64,000 nt of DNA from Histidinibacterium aquaticum (GTDB taxonomy: Bacteria; Pseudomonadota; Alphaproteobacteria; Rhodobacterales; Rhodobacteraceae): contig NZ_VYQE01000004.1 of the NCBI RefSeq assembly GCF_008710275.1, forward strand, positions 434,001 to 498,000, read 5' to 3'. Below, piece by piece: positions 7,656-19,994 of this stretch. The notes below the pieces were generated by a model. It was not told where the DNA came from. It saw only the letters and a program-made list of their open reading frames with translations, and searched no databases. Made by a program: the position numbers and the translations under genes. Numbering within the stretch: the stretch's first letter is position 1; each line of letters begins with the position of its first letter.

Positions 7656-8444
7656 TCAGCCGGCGGCCTGGTGTCTGTTGCAGTAATGCGCGGTCCGCCC
7701 ACCGACGGTCATCTTCTCGATGGTCCCGCCGCAGCGCGGGCAGTCGGCGCCCGCCGTCCGGTGCGGCTTGAGCCAGTCGTCGGGAATGCGGGAGTAGTCG
7801 GTGTCGATGTCGAGGATCGTCTGCATGACGTCCTGGGCGGTTCTGGTCAGCTTGAGCCGCTGGTCGTCCGAGAGACTGCCGGTCTCGGCATCCGGGGCGA
7901 TGCCACACTGGAAAAGCGCCTCGTCCGACCAGAGATTGCCGATGCCGGCGATCTTCTTCTGCGACATGAGGGCGGACTTGATCGCGCCCTTTCCGGTGCC
8001 GAGCCGGTCGGCCAGCGTCTCGGCGCTCGCCTCCAGCGCGTCGGGGCCGAGGCCCGTCTCCTCGATGTATCGGTCCGGGTCCTCGATGACGGTGACCGAG
8101 CCCAGCTTGCGCGGGCAGCGGAATCCCAGCCGGGCGCCGCCTTCGAACTCGAATGTGATCCGCGTGTAGTCCGGCGGCCCGTCGGCCTCGTCCCAGACCC
8201 TCAGAGAGCCCGTCATCCCGAGGCTCACGGCGATCCAGGGGCCAGTGGCGGATCCCGCGAAGATCGCCTTTCCGTGGCGCCGGGCCTCGGTGAACTGGCG
8301 GCCCTCGAAGCGGCTCCGCTCCTCCGCGCCTGGGAGATCGACGCTCTTCGTGTCATTGCCGAGCCGGACCGCAGTGATCGTCCGGTTCAGTGCGCCGGCC
8401 TCGACGCGCCTCCGGTTCTGCTCGCACTCGGGCAGTTCGGGCAT
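7656..8444 (-). CDS. Fpg/Nei-family DNA glycosylase-like protein inside the pyrimidine operon
   Basis: A 262-residue protein of the formamidopyrimidine-DNA glycosylase family. Seen: the N terminus MPELPECE with the catalytic Pro2 and Glu3, a Lys at 59 in RRHGK matching the beta-hairpin Lys, the helix-two-turn-helix region SQKKIAGIGNLWSDEALF, and a C-terminal zinc finger. The finger reads Cys235, Cys238, Cys255 and then His258 where the family normally has a fourth Cys, with the usual spacing of 2-16-2. These enzymes remove oxidised bases and nick the strand. The gene is 13 bases after preT and 27 before preA, so it is co-transcribed with the dehydrogenase subunits. Why a repair glycosylase is here is unclear. 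It is probably active, since the catalytic residues are kept. Confidence 0.85.
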   Translation of the reverse strand: MPELPECEQNRRRVEAGALNRTITAVRLGNDTKSVDLPGAEERSRFEGRQFTEARRHGKAIFAGSATGPWIAVSLGMTGSLRVWDEADGPPDYTRITFEFEGGARLGFRCPRKLGSVTVIEDPDRYIEETGLGPDALEASAETLADRLGTGKGAIKSALMSQKKIAGIGNLWSDEALFQCGIAPDAETGSLSDDQRLKLTRTAQDVMQTILDIDTDYSRIPDDWLKPHRTAGADCPRCGGTIEKMTVGGRTAHYCNRHQAAG

Positions 8445-8457
8445 CAGACGGCTCCGC

Positions 8458-9786
8458 TCACTTGGCCATGAGCGCGGCGTGGATGTCTTCGGCAGCGTCC
8501 CGGCCTTCCGCCACCGCCACGACGGTCAGGTCCTCTCCCGGCGTGCAGTCGCCGCCGGCCCAGACGCCGGGAACGGAGGTCCGTCCCGCACCCGTCACGG
8601 CGATCTTGCGGCCGTCGAGTTCGACTCCCTCGTAGGGAACGAGGGTCTGGCCGATGGCGCGGAAGACCTGATCGGCGGGAAGGCGCAGGCGTTCCCCGGT
8701 GCCGGAGAGACCGTCGGGCCCCTCCTCGGTATATTCCATCTCGATCTCGACGGCGGAGCCGTTGCCGTGCACGGCGACCGGCATCACCCGGTCGATGATC
8801 CGGACGCCCTTGGAACTCGCAAGGTCCTGCTCGTACTTCGATGCGCCCATCCGGTCGCGGCCGCGCCGGTAGGCGAGGGTGACGTTCTCTGCGCCGAGAA
8901 GCTTCGACTGGACCGCCGCGTCGATGGCGGTCATGCCGCCGCCGATCACCACGACGTTCCGGCCGACGGGCAGCGTCGCAAGATCGGAGGTCTGGCGCAG
9001 CTCGGCGATGAAGGAGACGGCGTCGTCGACGCCAGCCTTGTCGGCCCCTTCCGCGTCGAGCGCATTGACGGCCGCGAGACCCACGCCAAGGAACACCGCG
9101 TCGAATTCGTCCCGAAGGGTGTCGAGCGACAGGTCCTCGCCCAGTGCACGGCCGGTTTCGATGGTTATGCCGCCGATGCCGAGAAGCCACTCGACCTCGC
9201 GGGCCGCGAAATCCTCGGTGCTCTTGTAGGCGGCGATGCCGTACTCGTTGAGGCCGCCGGCCCGCTCGCGCGCGTCGTAGACGGTGACGGCATGGCCCTT
9301 CATCGCGAGCCGATGGGCGCACGAGAGACCGGCGGGGCCGGCGCCGACGACGGCGACGCGCTTGCCGGTTTCCGCGGCGCGGACGTAGGGATGACCCTGC
9401 CGCGCCATGAGGCTGTCGGTCGCGTGCCGCTGGAGGCGGCCGATCTCGACGGGACGCCCCTCGGCCATCTCGCGCACGCAGGCCTCCTCGCAGAGCTCCT
9501 CGGTCGGGCAGACGCGGGCGCACATGCCGCCGAAGATGTTCTGGTCGAATATCGTTTTCGCCGCCGCCTCGGGCTGGCCCGTGGCGATCTGGCGAATGAA
9601 GAGCGGGATGTCGATCTCCGTCGGGCAGGCCGTCACGCAGGGCGCGTCGTAGCAGAAATAGCAGCGATCCGCGGCGACCGCGGCCTCGTGGTGGTCGAGC
9701 GGCGCATGCAGATCGTCGAAGTTCGAGGTGATCTCTTCGGCGGGCAGGCGCCCGGCGGCGATGCCGGGTGTGAGAGGGCTGGACAT
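8458..9786 (-). CDS. preT: Dihydropyrimidine dehydrogenase, NAD(P)H-oxidising subunit PreT
   Basis: Passes electrons from NAD(P)H through FAD and iron-sulfur clusters to PreA. The 442-residue protein resembles the glutamate synthase small subunit. Residues about 40-115 carry two Cys clusters (CYFCYDAPCVTACP and CARVCPTEELCEEAC), followed by an FAD-binding GAGPAGLSCAHRLA motif and a pyridine nucleotide motif VVIGGGMTAIDAA. It is the first gene of the operon that ends in preA. A palindrome resembling the RutR-like operator lies 43-64 bases upstream of the start. Full length, all expected motifs present. Confidence 0.93.
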   Translation of the reverse strand: MSSPLTPGIAAGRLPAEEITSNFDDLHAPLDHHEAAVAADRCYFCYDAPCVTACPTEIDIPLFIRQIATGQPEAAAKTIFDQNIFGGMCARVCPTEELCEEACVREMAEGRPVEIGRLQRHATDSLMARQGHPYVRAAETGKRVAVVGAGPAGLSCAHRLAMKGHAVTVYDARERAGGLNEYGIAAYKSTEDFAAREVEWLLGIGGITIETGRALGEDLSLDTLRDEFDAVFLGVGLAAVNALDAEGADKAGVDDAVSFIAELRQTSDLATLPVGRNVVVIGGGMTAIDAAVQSKLLGAENVTLAYRRGRDRMGASKYEQDLASSKGVRIIDRVMPVAVHGNGSAVEIEMEYTEEGPDGLSGTGERLRLPADQVFRAIGQTLVPYEGVELDGRKIAVTGAGRTSVPGVWAGGDCTPGEDLTVVAVAEGRDAAEDIHAALMAK

Positions 9787-9828
9787 GGACGCTCCCTGAT
9801 CTGGTCAGCGAAGCCTGCCACAGCCCGG

Positions 9829-9850
9829 AATTTTATCAAACGGTAAAATT
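9829..9850. promoter_or_regulatory. Candidate operator upstream of preT, related to the RutR-like site
   Basis: AATTTTATC-AAAC-GGTAAAATT is an inverted repeat with nine-base arms and one mismatch. Its inner 16 bases match the palindrome at 3174-3189 at 12 positions. It lies in the 88-base gap between the amidase and preT genes and is the only AT-rich block nearby, so it probably overlaps the preT promoter. Control by the same TetR protein is inferred. Confidence 0.5.
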
Positions 9851-9874
9851 TGAGCAGAGCGAGAACAGTGCCTC

Positions 9875-11296
9875 TCAGGGCTGTGCCGTCTGCGCGGGAT
9901 CGGGCACCGCGGGGAACCGCGGCGGATGGGCCTCAATGTAGGCATGGGCCGCGCGCAGGATGCGGATGTCGTCGTACTTGCCGCCTGCGAGCTGAAACCC
10001 GACGGGCAGACCGGCGTCGGTGAAGCCGCAGGGGACCGAGCAGGCGGGCTGCTGGCTCAGGTTGAACGGGTAGGTGAAGGGCGACCATTCGGTCCAGTCG
10101 GTCATGTCGCGCCCGGGGGGCGTGTCGTGGTTCACCTCGAAGGCGGGCACGGCGACGGTCGGTGTCATCAGCAGGTGATACTCCTGGTTGAAGGCCTCCA
10201 ACTCTTGCGTGAGCGAGGCGCGGGCCGCGAGCGTGCGGAACAGGTCGACGGAGGTCCAGTCGGCCGCGGTCTTTGCGTTGCTGACGAGACCGGGGTCGAG
10301 TTTCTCGCGCTCCGCCTCGGTGCAGGAGAGGTAGAGATCGCGAGAGGCGGTGAACCAGATCATCTGGAAGCAGCGGATCGGATGGCCGATCTCGGGAGCG
10401 ATCTCCACGACTTCAGCGCCCAACGCCTCGAGATTCCGGGCGGCCTCGGCGACGCGCGCGGCGATCTCCGGGTCGGCCTTCGCGCCACCCAGCTCGGGCG
10501 CGTAGGCGATACGCAACCCGGTGAGACCCTTGTCCAGGTCCTGTCCCCAGTCGTCGGGCTGGCCGCGGGTGGCGTAGGGATCGCGGTGATCGTACCGGCC
10601 GATGCAGTTCAGCATGAGCACGGCGTCCTCGACGGTTCGGGTGAGTGGGCCGATGTGACTGAGATCCGGCGCGTTCGACGGGGGCCATTGCGGTGTCCAG
10701 CCGAAGGTGGGCTTGAATCCGAAGGTCCCCGTAAACGCGGCCGGGATGCGGATCGACCCGCCGGAGTCTCCGCCCTGGTGCAGGGCGCCCATGTTGAGCG
10801 CTGCCGCCGCGGCCGCGCCGCCGGACGAGCCGCCCGGAGTGAGGGTCGTGTCCCAAGGATTCCGGGTCGGGCCGAAGAGGCGGTTGTCGGTCACACCTTT
10901 CCAGCCGAATTCCGGCGTGTTCGTCTTGCCGAGGATGACGGCGCCCGCCTCTCGCATTCGTGCCGCTGGTGGCGCGTCCTGCTCGCAGGGCTTCGCGGAG
11001 CTGAGCAGCGAACCCTCGCGGGCGGGCATACCCTTCACCTCGGTCAGGTCCTTCATCGAGACCGGCACACCATCGAGCGGTCCCAGTTGCTGGCCACGCC
11101 CCCAGCGCTGCGCGCTTTTCTTCGCCTCGGCCTCGGCACCCTCGCGATCGACATGGACGTAGGCGTTGACCGCGTCGTTGTAGCGCTCGATCCGGTCCAG
11201 GGCGGCCCGTGTCGCCTCCAGTGGCGAGGCTTCTCCGGTGGCATAGAGCCGGCTGAGTTCGGCGGCGGTGCAGGTGCCGAGGTCGGTCGTCGTCAA
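9875..11296 (-). CDS. Amidase (amidase signature family)
   Basis: A 473-residue hydrolase of the amidase signature family, which cleaves amide bonds with a Ser-cisSer-Lys triad. Seen: Lys82 in PVSMKDLT, the Gly/Ser-rich motif PGGSSGGAAAA with the cis-Ser at 157-158, and Ser181 in GDSGGSIRIPAA as nucleophile. The start is a TTG at 11296, because an in-frame stop lies 18 bases upstream and GGAG precedes the TTG. It is transcribed toward preT, 88 bases away. The substrate is not deducible; a role with carbamoyl or amide products of nitrogen catabolism is possible from the neighbours. GatA is unlikely because gatB and gatC are absent. Confidence 0.85.
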   Translation of the reverse strand: MTTTDLGTCTAAELSRLYATGEASPLEATRAALDRIERYNDAVNAYVHVDREGAEAEAKKSAQRWGRGQQLGPLDGVPVSMKDLTEVKGMPAREGSLLSSAKPCEQDAPPAARMREAGAVILGKTNTPEFGWKGVTDNRLFGPTRNPWDTTLTPGGSSGGAAAAAALNMGALHQGGDSGGSIRIPAAFTGTFGFKPTFGWTPQWPPSNAPDLSHIGPLTRTVEDAVLMLNCIGRYDHRDPYATRGQPDDWGQDLDKGLTGLRIAYAPELGGAKADPEIAARVAEAARNLEALGAEVVEIAPEIGHPIRCFQMIWFTASRDLYLSCTEAEREKLDPGLVSNAKTAADWTSVDLFRTLAARASLTQELEAFNQEYHLLMTPTVAVPAFEVNHDTPPGRDMTDWTEWSPFTYPFNLSQQPACSVPCGFTDAGLPVGFQLAGGKYDDIRILRAAHAYIEAHPPRFPAVPDPAQTAQP

Positions 11297-11459
11297 GGGT
11301 GGGCTCCGTCGTCATGTGCGCTCGCATCGTCCAACCAGCCGAAATTGCCCCGGTTCCGGTGGGTTTGGCGGACGGCGTGCAGGACCGGAGGCTTCCCGCT
11401 GGCGGGGCGTGCACGGCGGCCCGATCCGAACTAGGGTCGCGCCAAAAGGAGATCAGCTC

Positions 11460-12290
11460 ATGCAGACCCAATCCGAGAATCGCTGCTACGGCGGCACGCA
11501 GGGCGTCTATTCCCACAGCTCCGAGGCCACGGGGACCGAGATGACTTTCGGCCTCTACCTGCCGCCCGACGCGGCGGATGGCCCTGTGCCGCTGCTCTGG
11601 TTCCTGTCAGGGCTGACCTGCACCCACGAGAACGCCATGACCAAGGCAGGTGCCCAGGCCCTGGCCTCGGAGGCCGGGATCGCGGTCTGTTTTCCCGACA
11701 CCTCGCCGCGAGGGGACGACGTGGCGGATGACGACGCCTTCGACCTCGGCAAGGGGGCCGGGTTCTACGTGAACGCGACGGAGGAGCCTTGGCATCCGCA
11801 CTACCAGATGTGGGACTACGTCGCCGAAGAGCTCCCGGCACTTCTTGCGAAGGAGTTCCCGATCGACCCGGACCGGCAGGCGATCAGCGGGCATTCCATG
11901 GGCGGGCACGGGGCGCTGACCCTGGCGATGGGTCTGCCGGGGCGCTTTCGCTCCGTTTCCGCCTTCGCGCCCATCTGCAACCCGACGGAAAGCGACTGGG
12001 GCACAAAGCAGTTCGGGGCGTATCTCGGGCCGGACAGGCTGTCCTGGGCAAAGCACGACGCGACGATGATGATGCGAGAGACCGGGCTCGACGCGCCGCT
12101 CCTGATCGACACCGGCACCGACGACCAGTTCGCCGACCTGCTGAAGACGGAGGCGCTGGCCCACGCGATTGCCGAGCGCCGGCAAGAGGCGCAGATCCGG
12201 CTGCAGAAGGGCTACGACCACTCGTACTTCTTCATCTCGACCTTCATGCCGGATCACGTCGCCTTCCACGCGGAAGCGCTGTGGTCCTGA
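11460..12290 (+). CDS. fghA: S-formylglutathione hydrolase
   Basis: Hydrolyses S-formylglutathione to formate and glutathione, the second step of glutathione-dependent formaldehyde removal. The 276-residue protein belongs to the esterase D family of alpha/beta hydrolases. Seen: the opening region [18 protein letters not shown], the nucleophile Ser146 in GHSMGGHGA, the conserved SAFAPICNP and the late acid and His region ending in [11 protein letters not shown]. The ATG at 11460 is preceded by AAAGGAGAT. The formaldehyde dehydrogenase partner is not in the window. It diverges from the amidase gene across about 160 bases in which no strong regulatory motif was seen. Confidence 0.92.
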   Translation: MQTQSENRCYGGTQGVYSHSSEATGTEMTFGLYLPPDAADGPVPLLWFLSGLTCTHENAMTKAGAQALASEAGIAVCFPDTSPRGDDVADDDAFDLGKGAGFYVNATEEPWHPHYQMWDYVAEELPALLAKEFPIDPDRQAISGHSMGGHGALTLAMGLPGRFRSVSAFAPICNPTESDWGTKQFGAYLGPDRLSWAKHDATMMMRETGLDAPLLIDTGTDDQFADLLKTEALAHAIAERRQEAQIRLQKGYDHSYFFISTFMPDHVAFHAEALWS

Positions 12291-12303
12291 GCGGCGCTGC
12301 ACG

Positions 12304-12759
12304 ATGATCTACGTCGATGCAGACGCCTGCCCGGTGAAGGCCGAGGTGGAGCGCGTGGCGAGCCGGCACGGTGTCCGGGTCGCCGTCGTCTCCAACGGCG
12401 GGATTCGCCCCTCCGCCAATCCTCTGGTCGAGACGGTCATCGTTCCCGAGGGGCCCGACGTCGCGGACAAGTGGATCGCCGACCGCGCCGGGCCCGGCGA
12501 CGTGGTCGTCACGGGTGACATTCCGCTCGCCGCGCGGGCCGTCGAGGCGGGCGCGAGCGTCCTCAAGCACGACGGGGAGGCGCTCACCGCGCGCAACGTC
12601 GGACAGGCGCTGGCGACGCGTGACCTGATGGCGGACCTGCGCGCCGCCGATCCCTTCCGCCAGGGTGGCGGGCGGGGGTTTACGAAGGCCGACCGCTCGC
12701 GTTTTCTCGACGCGCTGGAGCGCACGCTCCGTTCTCTCGAAAAAGGGGCCCGCCCATGA
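12304..12759 (+). CDS. yaiI: UPF0178 (YaiI/YqxD) family protein
   Basis: A 151-residue protein of the YaiI/YqxD family (DUF188), a PIN-like fold of unknown biochemical role. Seen: the N-terminal [11 protein letters not shown] with paired Asp residues, [31 protein letters not shown] and the C-terminal [12 protein letters not shown], all typical of the family. Acidic residues are placed as in metal-dependent nucleases, but no activity is established. Its stop overlaps the start of the HAD hydrolase gene (ATGA), so the two are translationally coupled. The gene follows S-formylglutathione hydrolase by 13 bases and may share its transcript. Confidence 0.9.
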   Translation: MIYVDADACPVKAEVERVASRHGVRVAVVSNGGIRPSANPLVETVIVPEGPDVADKWIADRAGPGDVVVTGDIPLAARAVEAGASVLKHDGEALTARNVGQALATRDLMADLRAADPFRQGGGRGFTKADRSRFLDALERTLRSLEKGARP

Positions 12760-13376
12760 CCGTCTCCGCCGTCGTCTTCGATATCGGCAATGTTCTCATC
12801 GAGTGGCAGCCCGAGACCTACTACGACAGGATGATCGGCCGGTCGCGGCGCGAGCGGATGTTCGACGAACTCGACCTGCACGGGATGAACGACCGGGTCG
12901 ACCGGGGAGAGAACTTCACCGAGGTCGTGCAGGATTTCGCCGCGGAGAACCCCGACTGGGCGGACGAGATCATGATGTGGCACGACAAGTGGATCGAGCT
13001 GGCCTCTCCCGCCATCGATCACTCGGTTCGGCTCCTGCGCGCCCTGCGGCGGGAAGGCGTGCCGGTCTTCGCTCTGACGAACTTCGGGAAAGAGACCTTC
13101 GCCATCGGCGAGATGCACTACCCGTTCCTGGAGGAGTTCGACCGCCGGTACATCTCCGGCCACATGGGTGTCATCAAGCCCGATCCCCGGATCTTCGAAA
13201 TGGTCGAGGAGGATTGCGGCGTCGCGCCGGGCGAACTGCTCTTCACCGACGACCGGCCCGACAACATCGCCGCCGCCGAGGCGCGCGGCTGGCAGACCCA
13301 TCACTTCGAGGGACCGGAGGGCTGGGCCACGCGGCTCGTCGCCGAAGGCCTGCTGCACCGCGAGGCAGCGGAATGA
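12756..13376 (+). CDS. HAD superfamily hydrolase
   Basis: A 206-residue haloacid dehalogenase-like hydrolase, full length for the YihX/2-haloacid type. Motif I is [12 protein letters not shown] (first Asp the nucleophile, with the second Asp replaced by Asn), motif II is ALTNFG, motif III includes [10 protein letters not shown] with the Lys, and motif IV is LFTDDRPDN. The missing second acid of motif I (DIGNV rather than DxD) is also seen in some related phosphatases, so activity is not excluded. It overlaps its upstream neighbour and the downstream ornithine cyclodeaminase gene by four bases each. The substrate is unknown. Confidence 0.85.
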   Translation: MTVSAVVFDIGNVLIEWQPETYYDRMIGRSRRERMFDELDLHGMNDRVDRGENFTEVVQDFAAENPDWADEIMMWHDKWIELASPAIDHSVRLLRALRREGVPVFALTNFGKETFAIGEMHYPFLEEFDRRYISGHMGVIKPDPRIFEMVEEDCGVAPGELLFTDDRPDNIAAAEARGWQTHHFEGPEGWATRLVAEGLLHREAAE

Positions 13377-14275
13377 AGGTCGTTCCTTTCGAAGCCGACG
13401 CCCAGCTTGACTGGATCGCCCTGACCGAGGCGCTGGAGGCGGGCCACCGGCTGCCCAAGGCCCAGGTCGAGGACATCTTCATCCGGCGGGGCGGCGAGAC
13501 GTTGCTCAACCGCGCCGCCTGGATCGACGGGCTGGGGCTGGCGGTCAAGAGCGCCACCATTTTCCCGGAGAACCCGGCCTCGGGGATGCCGATGGTCAAC
13601 GGGGCGGTGACGCTCTTCGACGATCAAGACGGGACGCTCGCCGCCCTGGTCGACTTTCACCTCGTCACGAAGTGGAAGACCGCGGGGGACAGCCTTCTGG
13701 CCGGCCGCCGCCTCGCCCGGCCGGACTCCGGGACGATCCTCATCGTCGGGGCGGGCACTGTCGGGCGCTCTCTCCGCCAGGCCTACGAAGCGGCCTTCCC
13801 CAAGGCGCGGTTCCTGGTCTGGAACCGGTCGCCGGACAAGGCCGAGCAGTTCTGCGACGAGTTTCCGCGAACCGAGGCGGTGACAGACCTCGAGGCAGGC
13901 GTGGCGGAGGCGGACATCGTTACCTGCGCGACCATGTCCAGCGAGCCGGTCATCAAGGGCGAATGGCTCCGGCCGGGACAGCACCTCGATCTCATCGGCG
14001 CCTACCGGCCCGACATGCGCGAGGCCGACGACGAGGCGCTGGCCCGGTCCCGCATATTCGTAGACAGCCGCGACACGACCATGGGTCATATCGGCGAGCT
14101 GAAGATACCGCTCGAAGCCGGGACGATCTCCCCGGATGCCGTGATCGCGGACTACTACGAGGGTCCGTTCACGCGCGCGAGCGACGACGAGATCACGCTC
14201 TTCAAGAATGGCGGCGGCGCTCACCTCGACCTGATGACCGCGCGCTACATCCTTCAGGCCTGGGAGAGGGGCTGA
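13373..14275 (+). CDS. Ornithine cyclodeaminase / mu-crystallin family protein
   Basis: A 300-residue NAD(P)-binding protein of the ornithine cyclodeaminase and mu-crystallin family. Seen: the substrate-side segment AVKSATIFPENP, VDFHLVTKWKTAGDSLL, the Rossmann motif ILIVGAGTVGRSL near residue 120, and HLDLIGAYRPDMREAD. Members make proline from ornithine or act on cyclic imino acids; the exact substrate cannot be told from sequence. The ATG at 13373 overlaps the stop of the HAD gene. Its end is 13 bases from the convergent cobO stop. Confidence 0.85.
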   Translation: MKVVPFEADAQLDWIALTEALEAGHRLPKAQVEDIFIRRGGETLLNRAAWIDGLGLAVKSATIFPENPASGMPMVNGAVTLFDDQDGTLAALVDFHLVTKWKTAGDSLLAGRRLARPDSGTILIVGAGTVGRSLRQAYEAAFPKARFLVWNRSPDKAEQFCDEFPRTEAVTDLEAGVAEADIVTCATMSSEPVIKGEWLRPGQHLDLIGAYRPDMREADDEALARSRIFVDSRDTTMGHIGELKIPLEAGTISPDAVIADYYEGPFTRASDDEITLFKNGGGAHLDLMTARYILQAWERG

Positions 14276-14288
14276 CCTGAAGGCCGGC

Positions 14289-14897
14289 TCAGTACTCGAC
14301 GCCCAGCTGTGCCTTCACGCCGGACCGGAAAGGGTGCTTCACCAGCTCCATCTCGGTGACCAGGTCGGCGATTTCGATCAGGTCCTCGTGCGCATTCCGG
14401 CCGGTCAGCACGACATGGGTCGAGTCCGGTTTCTCGGTCGCCAGGAACTCGACGACCTCCGCGATGGGCAGGTAATCGTAACGGATCGCGATGTTGATCT
14501 CGTCCAGAAGGACCATCCGGATCTCGGGGTCCCGGATCAGCTCCTTGGCCTTCTCCCAGGCGGCCCGCGCCATCTCGGTGTCGCGGCTGCGATCCTGGGT
14601 CTCCCAGGTGAAGCCCTCACCCATGGTGTGGAACTGGCACAGGTCGGAGAACCGTTCGAGGATCAGGTCGCGCTCGCCGGTCGACATGCCCCCCTTGATG
14701 AACTGGACGACGGCCGAAGGCATCCCGTGGGCGATGTGGCGGAAGATCATGCCGAAGGCGGCCGTGCTCTTGCCCTTGCCCTTGCCCGTATGGACGATGA
14801 TCAGGCCCTTTTCCTCGGTCTTGGTGGCCATGATCTTGTCTCGCGCGGCCTTCTTCTTGGCCATCTTCTGCGCGTGGCGCTCGGCGTCGTCGGACAT
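14289..14897 (-). CDS. cobO: Cob(I)yrinic acid a,c-diamide adenosyltransferase
   Basis: Adds the adenosyl ligand to the reduced corrinoid using ATP, in the cytosol, between cobalt insertion and amidation. The 202-residue protein has the P-loop HTGKGKGKSTAAFG near residue 36, LIVHTGKGKGK at the start of the domain, VVQFIKGG, and MVLLDEINIAIRYDYL. All are family hallmarks, and the length fits CobO/BtuR. A GNAT gene lies 63 bases upstream in the same direction, and the cobN operon is further up. No riboswitch was recognised directly upstream. Confidence 0.95.
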   Translation of the reverse strand: MSDDAERHAQKMAKKKAARDKIMATKTEEKGLIIVHTGKGKGKSTAAFGMIFRHIAHGMPSAVVQFIKGGMSTGERDLILERFSDLCQFHTMGEGFTWETQDRSRDTEMARAAWEKAKELIRDPEIRMVLLDEINIAIRYDYLPIAEVVEFLATEKPDSTHVVLTGRNAHEDLIEIADLVTEMELVKHPFRSGVKAQLGVEY

Positions 14898-14960
14898 CTG
14901 CGCTGCTCCTTGCCTGGTGGGGCCGCCACTGTCGCGCGGGGCGGTCTCGCGGGCAAGGGC

Positions 14961-15398
14961 TCAGCCGATCCGAACCGAAGGGTGGAGCGCCTTGCCGATG
15001 TAGTAGCGAGTCAGTTGCGGATCGGGCATCTCGAGTCTGCCGAACACGGTGTAGCCGAGCTTTTCGTAGAACTTCGGCGCCTGGAAACCGTAGGAGTCGA
15101 TGAAGATGCCGAGGATCCCCTCGGCCCGCGCCTTGTCTTCCGCCGCGCGGACCAGCTTGGCGCCGTGTCCGCGGCCGCGAGCCTCCGGGGCGACGGCGAT
15201 CCACTGGACGAAGAGCCAGTCGTAGAGGCGGTAGCCCACGTATCCGGCGACAGTCTGTCCGTCCTCCGACAGCTGCAGCTGGAAGGGGCTGTTATCGAAG
15301 GGGTGACCGGCGTCGCGGGCATGTTCCGAGAGCCAGCCCGTGAGGCGCCGGCCGAAACTCTTCTCATCTTCCGTCGGCGCTCCGATCTCGATTGACAT
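14961..15398 (-). CDS. GNAT family N-acetyltransferase
   Basis: A 145-residue acetyltransferase of the GNAT fold. The acetyl-CoA binding motif is VAPEARGRGHGAKLVRAAEDKA, followed by FYEKLGYTVFGRLE, which closes the fold. The start at 15398 (MSIEIG) is chosen because the typical fold begins there; the frame is open 38 codons further upstream without a good ribosome binding site. It is between cobO and the cobN 3' region on the minus strand. The substrate is unknown and a part in B12 synthesis is not implied. Confidence 0.82.
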   Translation of the reverse strand: MSIEIGAPTEDEKSFGRRLTGWLSEHARDAGHPFDNSPFQLQLSEDGQTVAGYVGYRLYDWLFVQWIAVAPEARGRGHGAKLVRAAEDKARAEGILGIFIDSYGFQAPKFYEKLGYTVFGRLEMPDPQLTRYYIGKALHPSVRIG

Positions 15399-15615
15399 CG
15401 CGTCAAGCACTCCCTCGGCTGGTCGGCAGGTCAAACACGGTGCCGGTGGCGCTCCTGCCTCGTCCGGGACCCACGGAACAGCGATGCGCGGCTTCTGGCC
15501 GATCTGTGCCACATGTGCCCGGTATCACATTCTTGTGTGCAAGATGTGCCATCATCCTGTGGGAAACTCTTCCTGGCCCCGAAGGCCGCGAGCCGTCCGC
15601 GAAAGGAGTGCGAAG

Positions 15616-15696
15616 GTGAAACTCTCCCCCCGTTTGTCCATCGCACTCATCTGCGGTTTTCTGGCCATAGCCGGTCTTTCCGGGTTGATCGGGTGA
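15616..15696 (+). CDS. Candidate 26-residue membrane micropeptide
   Basis: A GTG at 15616 with AAAGGAG ten bases upstream opens a 26-residue frame that reads almost entirely as one membrane helix (LSIALICGFLAIAGLSGLIG) after a short Lys/Arg start. It lies in the 388-base stretch between a GNAT gene and the 3' end of cobN, where no larger gene fits. The ribosome binding site and the single hydrophobic helix are the only support. It could be a chance frame. Confidence 0.3.
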   Translation: MKLSPRLSIALICGFLAIAGLSGLIG

Positions 15697-15786
15697 AACC
15701 GGAAGGGGGTCAATCCGCTTATGCCTCCGAACGCGCACCGCGCGACACTCTTTCGGAGACCGGAAATGCAATATTTTACCCTTGGC

Positions 15787-19509
<3,723 letters not shown>

Positions 19510-19541
19510 GAGGCTCCGGTCCGGGGCAGGTCGGGTCCGCG

Positions 19542-19994
19542 TTAAGGCAGCGGTTTCTCCATGAAGATGCTCGAGGTCTCCTCCGGATACTCCCCGAAGG
19601 CGCCGCAGGAGACGAAGCCCGCCCGCGCATAGAGCCGGTGGGCGGCGTCGAGCGTGTTGCCGGTTTCGAGCCGCATGAGGGGCAGGCCGAGCGCTCGCGC
19701 CTCCTCCGCCAGCTTGACGAGGATCATCGCGCCCACGCCGCGCCCGCGAGCGGCTTCGGCGGTGAACATCGACTTCACCTCGCCGTAGCCCTCTCGGATC
19801 GCGAGCGCGCCGGTGCCGAGTACGTCGTCCCCTTCCGTCGCGGCGAAGAAGCGGATGTCGTCACTCGTCAGCTCCTCGACCGAGAGGTAGTGGTTGTGCT
19901 CCGCCGGATAGAGGCTCTGCATCAGGGCGTGGCTCGCCTCCAGCAGCGCGCGCGGGCCGGGGTCCCGCGGGTCCGACGGGCCGACGCGGATCAC
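19542..19994 (-). CDS. GNAT family N-acetyltransferase in the cobN operon
   Basis: A 150-residue GNAT acetyltransferase. The acetyl-CoA loop is AARGRGVGAMILVKLAEEARALG, then LETGNTLDAAHRLYARAGFVSCG, typical of small-molecule or amino-acid acetyltransferases. Its start overlaps the end of cobW by four bases (ATGA), and cobN follows after 32 bases, so it is translated from the riboswitch-controlled mRNA. A role in cobalt or cobalamin handling is not known for the family. It may simply be carried in the operon. Confidence 0.85.
   Translation of the reverse strand: MIRVGPSDPRDPGPRALLEASHALMQSLYPAEHNHYLSVEELTSDDIRFFAATEGDDVLGTGALAIREGYGEVKSMFTAEAARGRGVGAMILVKLAEEARALGLPLMRLETGNTLDAAHRLYARAGFVSCGAFGEYPEETSSIFMEKPLP

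Noticed and set aside
11297-11459. Divergent gap between amidase and fghA searched for operators
   Set aside because: No palindrome or promoter pair stood out beyond normal composition.
15721-15765. Upstream ATG that would lengthen the 21-residue micropeptide
   Set aside because: The downstream ATG at 15766 has a better spaced GGAG, and the added residues are basic and variable-looking. Kept only as an alternative start.
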